DNA from: Hanleya hanleyi
Taxonomy: Eukaryota; Mollusca; Polyplacophora; Lepidopleurida; Hanleyidae
DNA length: 64,000 nt
Direction: 5' to 3'
NCBI GenBank assembly: GCA_036873755.1
Contig: JAVTVY010018772.1
Span: 16,865 to 80,864, forward strand
In this document: piece after piece, positions 1 through 11,776 of the stretch
How positions within the stretch are numbered: position 1 is the first letter of the stretch
Layout of the letters: each line of letters opens with the position of its first letter
Made by a program: the position numbers and the translations under genes
The notes under the pieces: model-generated
What the model saw: only the letters and a program-made list of their open reading frames with translations
Databases searched by the model: none
What the model was told of the DNA's origin: nothing

Positions 1-252
1 GTAATGTACCTAAATGGTCAATGGTACTTCTATTTTTACGGAAACCAGCTTGAATATCAGTAAGTTTCTTTTCAGTTTCAAGATACCAAAGGAGGCGATC
101 ATTTATCATGCGTTCCAGTGTTTTACAAACACAGCTAGTCAGTGAAATTGAATGATAATTACCGGGTCTGTATGGTTACGGCCAGGATTGGGACTGGAAT
201 AAAAATGGCATTATGCCATGACGGTGGAAAGTCTTCTGTCGTCCAAAGTCTG
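1..252 (-). pseudogene. LINE reverse transcriptase fragment (N-terminal part lies at 2108-2230)
   Basis: Read on the minus strand this encodes part of a non-LTR retrotransposon reverse transcriptase. The stretch PGNYHSISLTSCVCKTLERM matches the conserved 'YRPI.LTS...K..ERM' block and is followed by DIQAGFRKNRSTIDHL, the 'Q.GFR..RST.D.L' block. The reading frame has a stop just upstream (QSQSWP then stop), so it is a dead copy. It runs off the left edge of the window. The frame is cut at 252-256 by a DNA transposon and LINE-like sequence resumes at 2108. It probably belongs to the RNase H-bearing Jockey/I-like family whose 3' ends recur across the window; that link is inference. Confidence 0.75.
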
Positions 253-255
253 TTA

Positions 256-2104
256 GGGGCCACGTCCAATTAATCGAGGTACTTTCTCGATGCCTTCGAG
301 ATGGATGGAGAAATTTCTCGGCTGAAACCGGGAGGGCAGAACCGGGACCCCTGGCGACGTCTCCCGGTTTGCTCTCGGTTCTATCTCTATCGAAATGTCT
401 CGGTTTTCGAGATGGATACGAAATTGGTCGGTAATCTCGAAGGGGGTTCCGGTTTGTATATGTTCGCGCTTTGTTGCACTTAAATTTTTCGTTTCTTAGC
501 TTCTCAGGCGATCAGATTGTTGGGCGGGTAGCATATTTTGGGGGGCGATCGTCGCATAAGCATATCGTAGCCTAAAATAGTCCCGACAACTAATTGTTTT
601 TAAAATGTCTCGTGTTAAATAAATGTTTAATCGATATATCCATTAACTGAGGTTTTCTGAACCCATTTGAAAGAAAACGTTTCATTTATCTATATAAATT
701 AAGAATATAAAATTGAATGGTTTTCTCACCCATTGATTGTATATCTCACTAATATCCGACGCGGAATAAATGACACATCAACTGAATATACTCTGAATGA
801 TAATGATATGGAAGCATGCGATGATTATTGTTCCATAATATTGATTTAAAACCAAACATGGATCGTTCAAACTGAAAAATAGAGTGTGACCGTTTTTTTA
901 ATCTCGGTGTGTAATTCGTTTTATAACTTTGTATTATTCATTGCAGATTTCATTTTACTGAGAATTACTGTCTTGAGATGGAGTTCAAGTGAGGAGATTA
1001 TACAGTTATATCAACAACGTTTATTTCTGATAGAGGTTAATAATGACAATCGGAACTAGAGGTGTTGATAATTCACAACACAGTCAGTCTTTGGAAACCG
1101 TCGTCTTGAAACAACAGCGAATAGAGAGAGGGTTTAGTTACTTTGAAAGAAAAACTAGGGAAATCACTTTTGGCGTTGATTGATAAGATATTTACGTTCT
1201 ATTATTTATTGATAGTTCCATGTGTCTAGAAAATTAATTAAATAATGGAAGTAATTAGCGCCCAATTCAGAGTGCAATCAGGCTTTAAATCAACGTTCAT
1301 GTATATTTTACTACAACAATACCACGTGTTGTCCGTGTAAAAAGCTTATGTGGAATGCTGAAACACATCGATCGCGCGTTTGTTTATATTATCCGGTGTC
1401 CAATGCATTACCAGCCGCTCCTGTGGTTTTAAAGCTGCTGTATTTCTGAACACAGGGGAAATCATTGAAGAAACGAGATACAATAATCCTAAAAGTCACG
1501 ATCCTATCAAATAAATAATATCAACGAAAATCTCCCGTTCTGATATACTTTTAGAAAAAATCATATGGAATTTTATTCCAGACTTGTAGAATTTATTTCA
1601 ATTCGCAGTTCCTGGACATATCTTATCAAGTGATTCGAATTCTAAAACAGGTTCGAAATAATTTACACCGAATAATGAGCCAAATCAGGTAATTCAATTG
1701 GTGATGTTTTTTTCTCTTTCCATACATAAAAATGCGCTGTCAGAGCAAGTATGCGACTACACATCTCAATAATGTTAATAGAACCATGTTTACTGTACTT
1801 CGTTATCCATGGCCTAATGCATATGTACTCGTCGCGATTAGTCTCGCTGCCACAGAGAAGTACATATAGAGCGAGCATACGCCTTCCGAATGGTTCAAAC
1901 CTTCATTTGAAGGCATCTCGATTCCATACTCGAAGCAAGTCGATTTATTTCGAGGTGGATCGAGATGGACTTTTACTTCGAGAGGAAACCGGGAGCAAAC
2001 CGGTACGACAATCGATAGAGATAAACCGGGACCCTTCGAGACGAGATATTTATCGGTTCTACTCGTTTATCGAGAAACCGTCTCGATCGATTGGACGTGA
2101 CCCC
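256..2104. mobile_element. Non-autonomous DNA transposon with long imperfect TIRs, PIF/Harbinger-like
   Basis: The left end GGGGCCACGTCCAATTAATC and the reverse complement of the right end, GGGGTCACGTCCAATCGATC, agree at 17 of 20 positions. Weaker inverted similarity continues for about 200 bp; both arms hold ACCGGGA and TCCCGGTTTGCTC stretches. A TTA triplet lies immediately outside each end (253-255 and 2105-2107), the target-site size and sequence typical of PIF/Harbinger elements. No transposase was found; the short open frames inside (for example 1751-2164, which overruns the right end) look accidental. Joining the flanks restores a LINE reverse transcriptase, so the insertion is younger than that LINE. 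Confidence 0.7.
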
Positions 2105-2107
2105 TTA

Positions 2108-2230
2108 AATATGAGTAATAGGGTTTCCAGAGAAGATTCAGGTAGATGTTTTGAAAGTCAATAATAAATCAGGGCCTACAGCAGAATCGTTAGCTTTCAA
2201 GTTCGTTCATTGAAAGCAAAGCATTATAGT
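2108..2230 (-). pseudogene. LINE reverse transcriptase fragment, upstream half of 1-252
   Basis: On the minus strand a frame reads LKANDSAVGPDLLL, similar to the 'K..KA.GPD.I' block that precedes the core of Jockey/I-like reverse transcriptases, with a stop shortly after. It lies exactly on the far side of the TTA target duplication of the 256-2104 transposon and in the order expected on the minus strand. The short length makes the call moderate. The next ~110 bases (2231-2344) show nothing I can name. Confidence 0.5.
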
Positions 2231-2344
2231 CTTCACTTTTATTGGAGGAAAATTTTATTTCATTCTTCTCTTTTTTGACAATGTTTCGCCTGGCTTGTTC
2301 GCAATTTCTACTCTGTCAGTTATCACACGATTTCAATCATTGAG

Positions 2345-2660
2345 ATGATGAACACAATCAAAGCGTGACTGAGATACATCATACTCTAGATAACGACTTT
2401 ACAACGTATATCATATGGATTACGAATACTGATCAGCGATACGGATTTGATATTTTTGGAACATCATGATGTCTTGCTGGCATTATTGAATACTGTTGAC
2501 CGCTTCGATCTTGCAGGAAGCTAGGCTAGTTTTATGTATACTATGATTTATCCTTTTCATTTGGTGATGTTATTATATGAATTAGGTTGGATTATGGACG
2601 CGGACATTTTTTAGTGGAGGACGGCTGAATATTGAATGACGGGCTAGACGCTTGTATTGG
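2345..2660 (+). mobile_element. Penelope-like element 3'-region fragment (upstream copy next to the 2718 element)
   Basis: This matches the non-coding 3' region of the window's PLE family, from the CAATCAAAGCGTGACTGAGAT segment of the RNA motif through to the family's 3' terminus GGCTAGACGCTTGTA. The same segment occurs downstream of the coding part of the next element at 4381-4694. A copy of the 3' region placed just before the body is the pseudo-LTR arrangement known for PLEs, but it could also be two neighbouring truncated copies. It carries several small indels and is older than the copies at 24 kb and 42 kb. Confidence 0.7.
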
Positions 2661-2717
2661 GGAAATAATTTTCTTTATTTCTGTGAATCATGTTGCAAAC
2701 GTTTGTTATAGTGTGGT

Positions 2718-4305
2718 ATGAAGGGACCTACATATAGTGATCAGAGAAAAATAAATCTGAAGGCCGACCAGAAGATAGTCCTGTTTGCTTTGGAACAGTA
2801 CGTTATTGATTGGTCTAAGCGAGAAAAAGTGAAACCTACAGTACTCGCTGATTGGCCGGACCTCACCAAGAGCAAGGTCGTTGAAACAATCCGCCATATT
2901 GACAGAAGTACCCTTCCCCAAGCAAAACAAGTACTGAGAAGCCCCAATTCGCAAGAAGTTCTAACAAATCTCCAGAGTAAATTCGTCATAGTCCCAGCAG
3001 ACAAAGCTCCAAATAATATAATATTCATATGTAAATATTACTATTTCCAGGTGCTGGTTGAAGAATTGAGTGTAAACATATCGTCATCAAATACGTCTGC
3101 TTACTCTCAAACTGCATTTACTCTGGAAGATTTATTTAACAATCACAAAACGTTTCTCAGGGAAAGAGGTCTTTTTCTTCCAACCAAACATAACGATATA
3201 CCAAAAGTATACTGGATTCCCAAAATGCATAAATCACCATACAAAGCTAGATTCTTAGCTGGTTCTAGAAGCTGCACCACCAAGCTTCTTTCAACCCTGT
3301 TGACGAGGGCCGTTCATGGGGTAAAAACATTTTGGGAAAGGTGTTGCGCCACTATTTCTAAAAACTCTGGCGTTGAATGTATGTGGATATTGAAAAACTC
3401 AAAATGTCTTACGGAAGATGCTAAAGGTCACATACCATACAGACATGTATCCACATGGGATTTCTCGACTCTCTATAATACAATCCCTCATCAGGACCTT
3501 ATTGACCGTCTAAGTTCATTAATAGTATCTGTGTTCAAGAAAACTGATCGTAGATATTTTAATGTAGGAAGCCATAAAGCATTCTTTAGCTGTACTACAT
3601 ACAAGAGGTATCATTCGTGGGATGTTTCTTTGTTTATAGAGTTGCTTGAATTTTCTCATTAAAAATATCTATGTGAAATTTGGGTACAGAATATATCAAC
3701 AGCATATAGGTATTCCGATGGGTACTAATTGTGCACCTCTGTTGGCTGACCAGTATCTGTTCTCTTATGAATATGACTATATGCAGGCTCGTTCAAAAAC
3801 CGATCCATTCAAAGCCCGTTCCTTCTCATTCACCAAACGCTATATAGACGATCTTCTCGCTGTGGATAATCGCTATATAAATGACGCAGTGAAGGATATA
3901 TATCCACCTTCACTGGATTTGAAGGAAACTACAGATAGCCCTAGAGGCACATCATATTTAGACCTATATCTCTATAAAAATGAAGCGGCCCTTCTCTCTC
4001 GTCGACTGCATGACAAAAGAGATGATTACTATTTCGACATCGTAAACCATCCCTTTCTGGACAGTAATATTCTGGTGGGACCTGCATATGGCGTATACAT
4101 ATCACGCCTAATAGCATTTGCTAGATGATGTGTTAGATGTGACGATTTTAATCAACGTCACAAAACATTGTTGCAGAAACTTATAAAACAGGGCTACACC
4201 ACCAAGCGCCTCCACTCAAAGTTTATTAAATTTGGCGATATATATCGCATGCCGATAGCAAAATACGAGCGTAGCGTGCAAGATCTATGGCGTTACGTTT
4301 CGTAA
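2718..4305 (+). pseudogene. PLE reverse transcriptase (frameshifted)
   Basis: The frame encodes a PLE-type reverse transcriptase, which in living elements copies element RNA at nicked chromosomal DNA. Visible blocks in order: VIVPADKAPNNIIF (the PLE N-terminal 'DKG'-type motif), PKMHKSPYKARFLAGSRS, YRHVSTWDFSTLYNTIPH (first RT aspartate), GIPMGTNCAPLLADQ, and RYIDDLLAVDN (catalytic YxDD-type motif). The frame shifts near 3650 and has a TGA at about 4126, after which homology continues to the usual C-terminus RYVS at 4305. A 15-base hairpin, GTTACG-TTT-CGTAAC, spans the stop codon at 4292-4306. Dead copy. Confidence 0.85.
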
Positions 4306-4694
4306 CTTGTGTCTAATTCCCCTTAACCCGGGGCTAGGGGCCGTATGAACCCATTTTCTTAAGATCCCCATGGTACTCATATGAACAATCAAAGCGTGAC
4401 TGAGAAACATCATTCTTTAGATGACGACTTTACAACGAATATTATGGATTAAGAATACTGATCAGCGATACGGATTTGATATTTTTGGTACGTCATGATG
4501 TCGGCATCATTGAAAACTGTTGACCGCTTCTCACTTGCAGGAAACAAGCCTATGTTTATGTATACTATGATTGTCTTTTTGAATTTGGTGCTAATACTGT
4601 TATATGGAATATGGAATAGGTCTTTGGATTATGGACGCGGATATTCTTTAATGGACGACGGCTGAATTATGAATGACCGACCAGACGCTGGTAA
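2718..4694 (+). mobile_element. Penelope-like retroelement copy A, 5'-truncated
   Basis: One copy of the PLE family found six times in the window. It holds most of a reverse transcriptase frame (2718-4305), then a non-coding 3' region with a damaged copy of the structured RNA motif (4309-4408), and ends at GACGCTGGTAAT, the family terminus (GACGCTTGTAAT in better copies). The 5' part of the frame, seen at 37,521-37,835 in copy C, is missing. No GIY-YIG endonuclease domain follows the RT before its stop, so the family may lack one or carry it elsewhere. Confidence 0.85.
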
Positions 4695-4727
4695 TGAGAT
4701 GTTATCCCATAGGACTTTCGTGCATGA

Positions 4728-4930
4728 TGGGGTACAAATTTTCAATCCCCTAGCGCCTTGGGGGGGTGGTTCGTTCCATCCCGTGACCCCACATGACCCC
4801 CTACATCTAACTCCGCTAACAGTGAACCGTTGTTGAAATAAGATGAACCTAAGAATAAAATCATAAAGTTTGAGGGGTTTTCGATGAAACTGAGGCCATT
4901 TATAGCACTATCGAGGAGAGCGGAAGTTGT
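4728..4930 (+). repeat. Dispersed repeat, inverted partner at 8345-8560
   Basis: This segment and the reverse complement of 8345-8560 share a run of blocks in the same order: GATGGGGT.CAAATTTTC, CCCCTAG, CGTTCCATCC.GTGA, CTCCGCTAA.AGTGAACCG and GGGG.TTTTC.ATGA. It lies just beyond the 3' end of PLE copy A. I cannot assign it to a family and no coding frame is evident. Confidence 0.6.
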
Positions 4931-4948
4931 TATGAGCAAAAGTAGTAT

Positions 4949-5157
4949 ATAAAGGCTAAATTCGTACCCATTTGCGCAAATTGAGGCCCATTGACCCTTG
5001 GTCACGTGACTGGAAGTGATCTCTGACGCATGCGCACAATACCGGATAATAATGATGTGCAGGGGTCAAAGGTCACTTCCGGTCACGTGACCGGATTCAG
5101 AGGTCAAAGGTCAAGGGACCTCAATTTGCGCAAATGGGTACGAATTTATCCTTAATG
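4949..5157. mobile_element. MITE-like hairpin element, ~45 bp inverted ends
   Basis: The left arm TAAATTCGTACCCATTTGCG with CAAATTGAGG after it is repeated in inverse at 5118-5147, giving about 40 matched bases followed by GG(C/T)CC(A/C)TTGACC. The centre has a second, smaller palindrome set around GGTCACGTGAC. The size (~200 bp), lack of coding capacity and terminal inversion fit a miniature inverted-repeat element. The target duplication is unclear; TA is possible. Confidence 0.65.
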
Positions 5158-5470
5158 TACTACTAGCAACTTTCGGTTACAATTGGCGTTGACGTCAATA
5201 TCATTTATGTGAAAGTGACAAACCTAGACATAAAGTTCTTTTTTCCAGGAATTTAAAATACCCGTGTATTGATGTCCTCTCTATGATTGATGTCCTCTCT
5301 ATTGTGATGGGCCGGTTCTTTCTTACAATTAAGATTTTCAGACACGGGAACACCACTGGAGATCATTCTTTCACGTAACAAAGGCAATTGAAAGACCACC
5401 TTTATAATGCTAATGCTTTTTTGGGTGTGTTTTAGATGACTTAATAGGGCTATTATATCATCGCTCTGAT

Positions 5471-5552
5471 GTATTTGTAGCAAATATCGCCCAAGCCGGT
5501 GCTAGAGGCCGTGTGGTTATATCATACTATATGACCAGCTACAATAAAATCG
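5471..5552 (+). ncRNA. Degenerate copy of the structured RNA motif (copy G)
   Basis: It holds AAGCCGGTGCTAGAGGCCGT and, after a gap, the hairpin GCTAC-AATAAAATC-GTGGC, the same loop and helix position seen in the better copies. The outer helix is decayed (the 3' strand reads GGAACAC). It is useful because its hairpin sequence differs from all others yet still pairs (one G-U). Confidence 0.5.
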
Positions 5553-5949
5553 TGGCTGGAACACAAATCATCACATGGTTCACTTTTGGTTGTTTTGACG
5601 TTTTTAAAAATATGCAGTAATATTACTTCTTGTCAGTACGCCAGCATCGTTTTCCAACACCCTTTTAATTTTGCGTTTAATTAGGTAAGATTGATTATTG
5701 TGAAAGGTCTCCCATCATCCAGTAGTCATGTCTGCATGAGAAGAGTATATGCATAATCTGCAATGAGGGCGTCACCTTCAGCAAGAGACTGGTTAACAAT
5801 CCTGATATGATTGAAGATCTTATTCATTGTTGTGATGAGCGGTTGGCCTTAGGTAAACTCGATATGACAGCTTAGCGGTCGCTTAAATAGCGTTAGTGAA
5901 TCTGTCAAACTGTCCCACGAGTTTCCATGGCCGATTCTCTAACACTAAG

Positions 5950-8123
5950 TGTATATGCCATTCTAATTTTCTGATTCTTTGACGCTTGCTCCATGCAACT
6001 CTTGGCTGTTGCCTAGATGAACTCGTCACCATGTATGTTAGGTCATCTATCCTTCTAACAATAACGAAGAAAGGACCCTTTCACTGTGATGTAATTTTTA
6101 TAACAAACCCCGCGTTTCCTCACCAGGGCATGCAGCCAAACTGTATGTCCAGCCTTGAGTGTCTTCTCTTTAGACATAATATCATAATGGCGTTTCTAAT
6201 ACTCCGCTTTCTGCTTGAGGACGGCATGAGCAACTTCATGAGTCATCCGAAGGTTCTGTCTTAGCTCCATGCTATACAGTCCATCACCAGGTCCTTCCAC
6301 TCAGGTGACTGGATGAGTGCCTGAAGAGGCATAACTACCGCCTTGCCTAATACTATCATGTTTAGATAATTATTTGTGCTTGGATATCTAGAGGCCCTGT
6401 ATGCCATCATCGGGGGAAGGAACTCGTCCCATTTGTGTTATTGCTCTCCACAATACACTGTCAACATAGTTGCCACAGTTTTGTTGAATCTCTCGAGTCC
6501 CATTTGATTGAGATCGCATGCAAGAGATTCTTGTCTTGATCATTTGGAGAAGTTCACAAGTTTGTCCCCTTGTCTGAATGGAGCTGTAATGGTGTTACAA
6601 ATCTGCATATAAAGTTGTCTACTAATGCCTTAGCAACCGTAAATGCTTCCTAGCTAGACAAAGGCACTGCCTCCATCCATTTGGTGAAGCAATCTGTAAT
6701 TACTAGGAGCTACTTATTACCATGTACGTAAGAGGTAGGGGGCCTAGAAGGTCAACTGCCACCCTCTCCATTGGCTCTCCAACAAGATATTGTTGGTCTT
6801 ACATTCTTAGGTGTTTTCCTAGCAGGCACTTGTCACACCGAAGACAGTATTCCTCTGTCACGCTTGATAGCAGGCCAGCAGAAAGCCCGCCCGATTCGAC
6901 TCAGCATTCTGTCAACTCCAAGGTGTCCAGCAGATGAGATATCATGAGAATACATGAGCACATCATTCATATATGCTAGGGACATTATCAGTTGATATAC
7001 CGTCTTTCCTGAACTGTCAACCCAGGATCGATGTAGCATGCCTCCAATCATCTTCAATCAGTCTCATTGGCGCCAAATGGCGTTGAAGGAGGAAGACAGA
7101 TGCGAAACTGTGGACAGTACGGGTTAGTCTTTCCCTTCCTCGAAGGTAAGTGAGATGTGACCAATGTTTCCATCCTCTATTTGCCTCAGCTTTACTTCAC
7201 TGGGTGTCCAACCTTCCAGTAATACCATGCTTTGTTTAGGTCCCTCCGTTACTGGTGTCTTACATCTGCTTACTGCCATCGCTTGCCCTGCAATATCTCC
7301 AATGTGTTCGTCATCAGTTTAAATCTGAGTACCTGCTGTTTGACAGATAACCTTTTCTAAGTCGGTCATTCGACTGCTGCTGTTTGGCACATGCCGAACA
7401 TCGTCTTCATCACAATGCATCCGCAGTAGCATGACTGAGTCCAGCCCGATGTGCTACCTCTGAATCGTATGTTCCTAATACCTCCAACCACCTGGCAGTT
7501 TGACCAGTGAGTTGTTTTGTTTAGTTCTCAATAGGACGTTCTGTCCATAAAAATTTGGATGGAAGTGCTTGAGTGCAGCAACAACAGCAAGTAGGTCTTT
7601 TTGGTGACACAGTATACCCGCTCGTGTTTATTTTAAGGCGCGGCTCATGTAAGCTATGACTCGCTCTGTGCCACTTTGTTCCTGGGACAACGCGGTCCCC
7701 ATTGCCTGGTCACTGGCATCAGTGTCCAAAATTAAAACCTGTTTGGGTGTCAGTATGGAGGGGGGATCATTAAAGCTTCCTTAAGCTCTTCGAATGACTT
7801 ATCACACTCGGAATTCCAGCTGAATCTAGCCCCTATCTATGTAAGCCTATGAAGAGGTCATGCCCTTGTCGCGAACCCGCTGACGAAACGACGGTAATAT
7901 TAGCATAATCACAGAAAGCTGCTAACTTGTTTAGCATTCAATGGTTGAGACCATTCTTGTACTGCTGACAATTTTCAGGGTCTGTCTGAATAACCTCTTG
8001 AGATACTACGTGTCCGACATATTTTGTTGATCTTTGGAAGAGAATATAGTTTGAGGTTTTTAGATTTAATGTTGCCTCCTTGAGACTCTTGAAGTTGAAG
8101 ACTCGTTTACGTCTCTTTGTCAC
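5950..8123 (-). pseudogene. Ty3/gypsy pol remnant (gypsy-2): RT, RNase H, integrase
   Basis: Minus-strand remains of a Ty3/gypsy polyprotein in the canonical order. RT end near 8000: FQRSTKYVGHVVSQE. RNase H end near 7480: TGQTARWLEVLGTYDSEVAH followed by AGLSHATADAL. Integrase zinc-binding region at 6833-7057: HDISSAGHLGVDRMLSRI then FCWPAIKRD, and CDKCLLGKH beyond it. Integrase core near 6700: MERVAVDLLGPLPLTYM; its C-terminal segment with VAHAVLKQKAEY near 6220. Many stops and frameshifts; no LTRs found. It differs in sequence from gypsy-1 at 31-50 kb, so it is a separate, older element. The 8123 end abuts unrelated repeat sequence. Confidence 0.8.
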
Positions 8124-8344
8124 CTTCTCGAAAGATTGGTAAAGATGGTAGAGCTACATCAGATGTACTTGGAATCGGCACAGACTGAGAAGGCGATGAG
8201 GCGCCCAAGTTGATGGAAGGTGACCCATAACCATAATCAATAGCAACAACACAATTGCTATAAGACAGGACCAATGGGTATATTATTGGACTAGATAGGG
8301 AATAAAACGTTACGGGAGGGTGTTTCGTGGATGGAAAGCACCCC

Positions 8345-8560
8345 CTCCTAAATATCGAAGGTAGTATATATCGCTTTGAACGTTTTATAAACAGATTTAG
8401 CGTCATTGAAAACCCCCAAATCGACTCCAGTATTGTGAAAATCGGTTCACTATTAGCGGAGCTAGTGATAGATGGGTCCTGAGGGATCACAGGATGGAAC
8501 GGACCCCACAGAAGGGGGTCTAGGGCTCGGAAAATTTGAACCCCATCATTTTCCCATAGT
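8345..8560 (-). repeat. Dispersed repeat, inverted partner of 4728-4930
   Basis: See 4728. The two copies face each other across the gypsy-2 remnant and share ordered blocks including CTCCGCTAATAGTGAACCG (read on the minus strand). The intervening 8124-8344 has no recognisable feature. Confidence 0.6.
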
Positions 8561-8599
8561 TTGACCCCAAATCAATCCGATAAAGCAACAAAATCGATT

Positions 8600-9232
8600 T
8601 TGGTACAAAAGTCCTACGGGAGATGTTTTGATGACATCTCATACCACACTATTATGGAAGTATGTGTATTCATTCTGTTTCACGGTTCTACAAGCTTTAG
8701 CTGTAGTAACTCTGAGATCTTTAAAATTTTCAGAATTAGAATGTCGGCGGAAGTACTGTTCAGCTTTCTTCATACATTTCCTTGCATCTCTACAGTCATC
8801 GTTAAACCATGTTTTTTTAGTGAAATATCAGTTTGTAGTTTTTGTATTCCAAGCTTTTCAAAATCGGGCCAATTTGCTCTTTCAAACTTTTTTTATACCT
8901 TGTTAAAGGAGAGACATCAGCTGAATGAACAGTTTTTAAAACAGTGTGAAAGTGATTACAAAGGTCATCATGAACAGACCAAGTAAATTCGTCGAGTATA
9001 GCAAGGTCGCAAAAAGATATATCTATTGCTGAATAGGGCCCAAGAGCTGAGGACAAATGTGTATAAGAGCCATCATTTAAAAACACACAAAATATTATTT
9101 GATATAAACTCTTCAAGAATTTTTCCTTTACAGTTCTCTTCATTATCCTAAAAGTTACTACGACCGTTGAAATCACCCATCAATAAACAAGGTTTAGGGA
9201 GCTGATCGTAAAGATTCTAAAGTTTTTCAAAT
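8600..9232 (-). pseudogene. LINE endonuclease (APE type) C-terminal half
   Basis: Read on the minus strand from 9232: LMGDFNGRSN (the 'GDFN' block of APE-type LINE endonucleases), GSYTHLSSALGPYSAIDISF (the 'T+......SAIDL.' block), LDEFTWSVHDDLCNHFH (the position of the catalytic 'SDH', here changed to CNH), then KKTWFNDDCRDARKCMKKAE, the usual basic linker toward the RT. Frameshifts occur near 8816. This is the enzyme that nicks target DNA for LINE integration; the copy is inactive. Confidence 0.75.
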
Positions 9233-9235
9233 AAA

Positions 9236-9960
9236 ATTCCAACAAGAACAAGTTAACAACCCAGCAATCCAAAAGCAATCAACACATCACACCAAAAACA
9301 TGTACATACATTAAAGCGTATACACAAACAGATTTCTCTCAAATAGCCTAAATTACAATCTTCTTTAACCCACAGCCAGAAAAAAAACAGGTGATAACTA
9401 TCACCCCGAAACGGTGATGAGTTAATCAACCATTTTATGACCTTTAAAACTGATGGTCATCACCACTGAAGTGTGATGAACAATGATTGTAAATTTAGGT
9501 CATCACCTTTTAAGGGTGATGGGTTGATGGGTCTAACTCATCACCTTTAAAGGTGATGACCAGGACTGATCACCATTAAAAGGTGATTGGCCATCACCTT
9601 TTTTTCTGGCTGTGCCCGACTAAAAAGATCTTCTAAAGTAGCTGCTTGATGAAAAGAACCTCTTATAATCATAAAATCTATACAGTCGATCAGAATATGT
9701 TTCACTGTGAGATCTTCGTGGCATGGAATCCATCTTGGTCTTGGTTCCTTTTTTAGTAAATGTGCGTGAGTTAATCGTGTATGGCCGATTCTACATCCGT
9801 CTGATCATGGCTTGATCAAAACGTTTCTGGCTACTCAGATGAATATATCCTACAGTTTTTTGAAACTCTTTAAAGTTTGTTATTATCCATAGCATCCCAT
9901 AAAGATTGAAACAACTTTCTCACATAAGCACAGATAGGGGCTCTGAAATTAATCTATAAT
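9236..9960 (-). mobile_element. LINE 3' end (C-terminal domain + 3' UTR), interrupted by 9371-9614
   Basis: Homologous to the LINE C-terminus better preserved at 30,795-31,487: on the minus strand it carries the RNase H-distal region and the C-terminal zinc motif, and 3' UTR words such as AACCCAGCAATCC. The terminal tail (GCGAC-ATTAAA-GA repeats) is missing, and the sequence joins directly to endonuclease sequence at about 9232, so this is a rearranged junction and not one continuous LINE. Confidence 0.65.
9371..9614. mobile_element. Palindrome-rich miniature element, word GGTGAT/ATCACC
   Basis: The terminal inverted repeats CACAGCCAGAAAAAAA and its complement end exactly where LINE sequence stops and resumes; intact LINE copies read TTACCCGACTAAA across this point, so CC or CCC is the likely target duplication. 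Inside, GGTGAT occurs five times and ATCACC six times, largely in alternation, so many small hairpins are possible. No coding sequence. Similar designs with other words occur at 14.7, 20.1 and 54.1 kb. Confidence 0.7.
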
Positions 9961-11776
9961 TTGTTTATATGTGTTTGGACTCTCCGTCAAACTCGGCAGA
10001 CAACCTGTCATGGTTGTGGCAATCAGTCCAAGCTTCCTCCAAATCTTGGACCGTATTTCACTATAAGTATAACATTAGATAACATTTACAAGCATATCTA
10101 TACTATACCTGTGTTCTGGTAAGCCAGCGATGAACACCATAGAAATGGAATGGAAAGCACATGTTATAGCGGGAATACACAGGATAAGGTATAGCCGCTT
10201 CTGATAAAACCCGAACTCCCCAAGGTACACCAAGATGTCGTCGAACTTCATTTTTCTTAAGAGGTGCCAACGTATATTGCTTTTTTCGGAATCTGGCAGA
10301 GTTGTTAAATTTCAAATATCAGACAAGCTCGGGCAGTTACTTTTCTCCGTGTATTACAGCTGTAGTAATATGCTACATGAGAGATCCGATTAGACGTGTA
10401 TCACCGAATTTAACTGGTGTCCATAATACACTGCATATCAGTATATCGACGATTTGTCAGTGATTCAAATACCTTGGTTGTCAAATATCCTCAAGTCGAC
10501 TTTGAATAGCGACCATGTATACAGCCATGAGTCAGCTGTAATGAACTACAACCGACTTAATATACGCGGAAACTTTATTCAGACCTGCACAAATCTATTG
10601 GAATACCGTACAAACTTACGCATGTTAGAACTATCATTCTAGGCAAACAAACACACCGCCGTATATAACAGTTATGACTTTTTATAGCATGCATAGTGGT
10701 CAGCTCTTTCAAAAACCGAAGTATGTCCACTTAATTTGACCTTGGAGTTTATAGAAATTATCAATGGGTACCCTCATATGGTTGTCATTCGTCTACATCT
10801 CCGTTTGTTAATACTCCTACAGCAATATACAATCATTGACTATTCAGGTGTTTGACATGATATTATAGGAAAGGAAAACTAATATTGGCCCAAGCCTGAG
10901 GCATGTCCTTTCTACCTTCTCAAAGATCAAAATTAAATTGTATTATTACAGTCGGAGTTTAACTATGATATGGATTTACTGCTGGCACGAGCTCAGCAAA
11001 ATTACTTCTCTTGGTTGGGATATGGGTATTTAACACACATGGAGATAAGAGAAATACTTAGTTCCTTTATACCTACAAAATACCAGCATACAGAAATTAT
11101 AGTAAGAGTTCCTTCATGGTCATTATTATCAGTCAATTTCTCACTCTAAATTGAAATTAGTCCAATTATGCCTGGATTAAATAGACGGACGCTTTGTTGA
11201 TACATCAGTGCATGTGACTGGTAAACTGTATTTTATCAATATTTATACGGACCAGCAAATATTTGCGAAACGCAAATTCTCATGAGTGCGGCCATCTTTA
11301 AACAATCCCACACAGAATGATAATCGAAAAGGTGTTTTGAGAAATATCTACAGAACTTTGAAAACAGAGACAAGAGGTTTGTGACATTTTCAAGTATCAT
11401 TTACGAATTTATCCCCTAATTTCCAGTTAGCAGGTTGGTCTCCTCTTATTGTCCAATCTCGAACCTAATATCTCTTTGGGTAACTTTTGTTCCTATATAC
11501 TCATAGAAAGAGAAAATAGAGGGGAAGAAACATTGTTTTGAAATTTCAGCAAGCTCATCATCTTATACGATCCTGTTGTCGATATCAAAAGCCAGCCCCA
11601 AGACGTAAATGTCACACGGGGAATCCTGTATGTGACCCCCATAAATAAAAGAAATGAATAGATGCCTTAAATCATTTTGTTTTTCAACCAATCGCGTTGT
11701 ATCCGGCTCCTTCTAGCCCCCACGTACTGTGGAACAACGTGATTGATGTTTAATCCAGACATACACGCGCAAAGGG
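9961..11776. other. No recognisable feature
   Basis: About 1.8 kb of AT-rich sequence. Open frames here (for example 10103-10315 and 10454-10642) are short, lack conserved motifs and have no splice-site support that I can see. Confidence 0.5.

Noticed and set aside
4742..5005. Open frame on the minus strand as a membrane protein
   Set aside because: It spans the border between a dispersed repeat and a hairpin element; no conserved motif.
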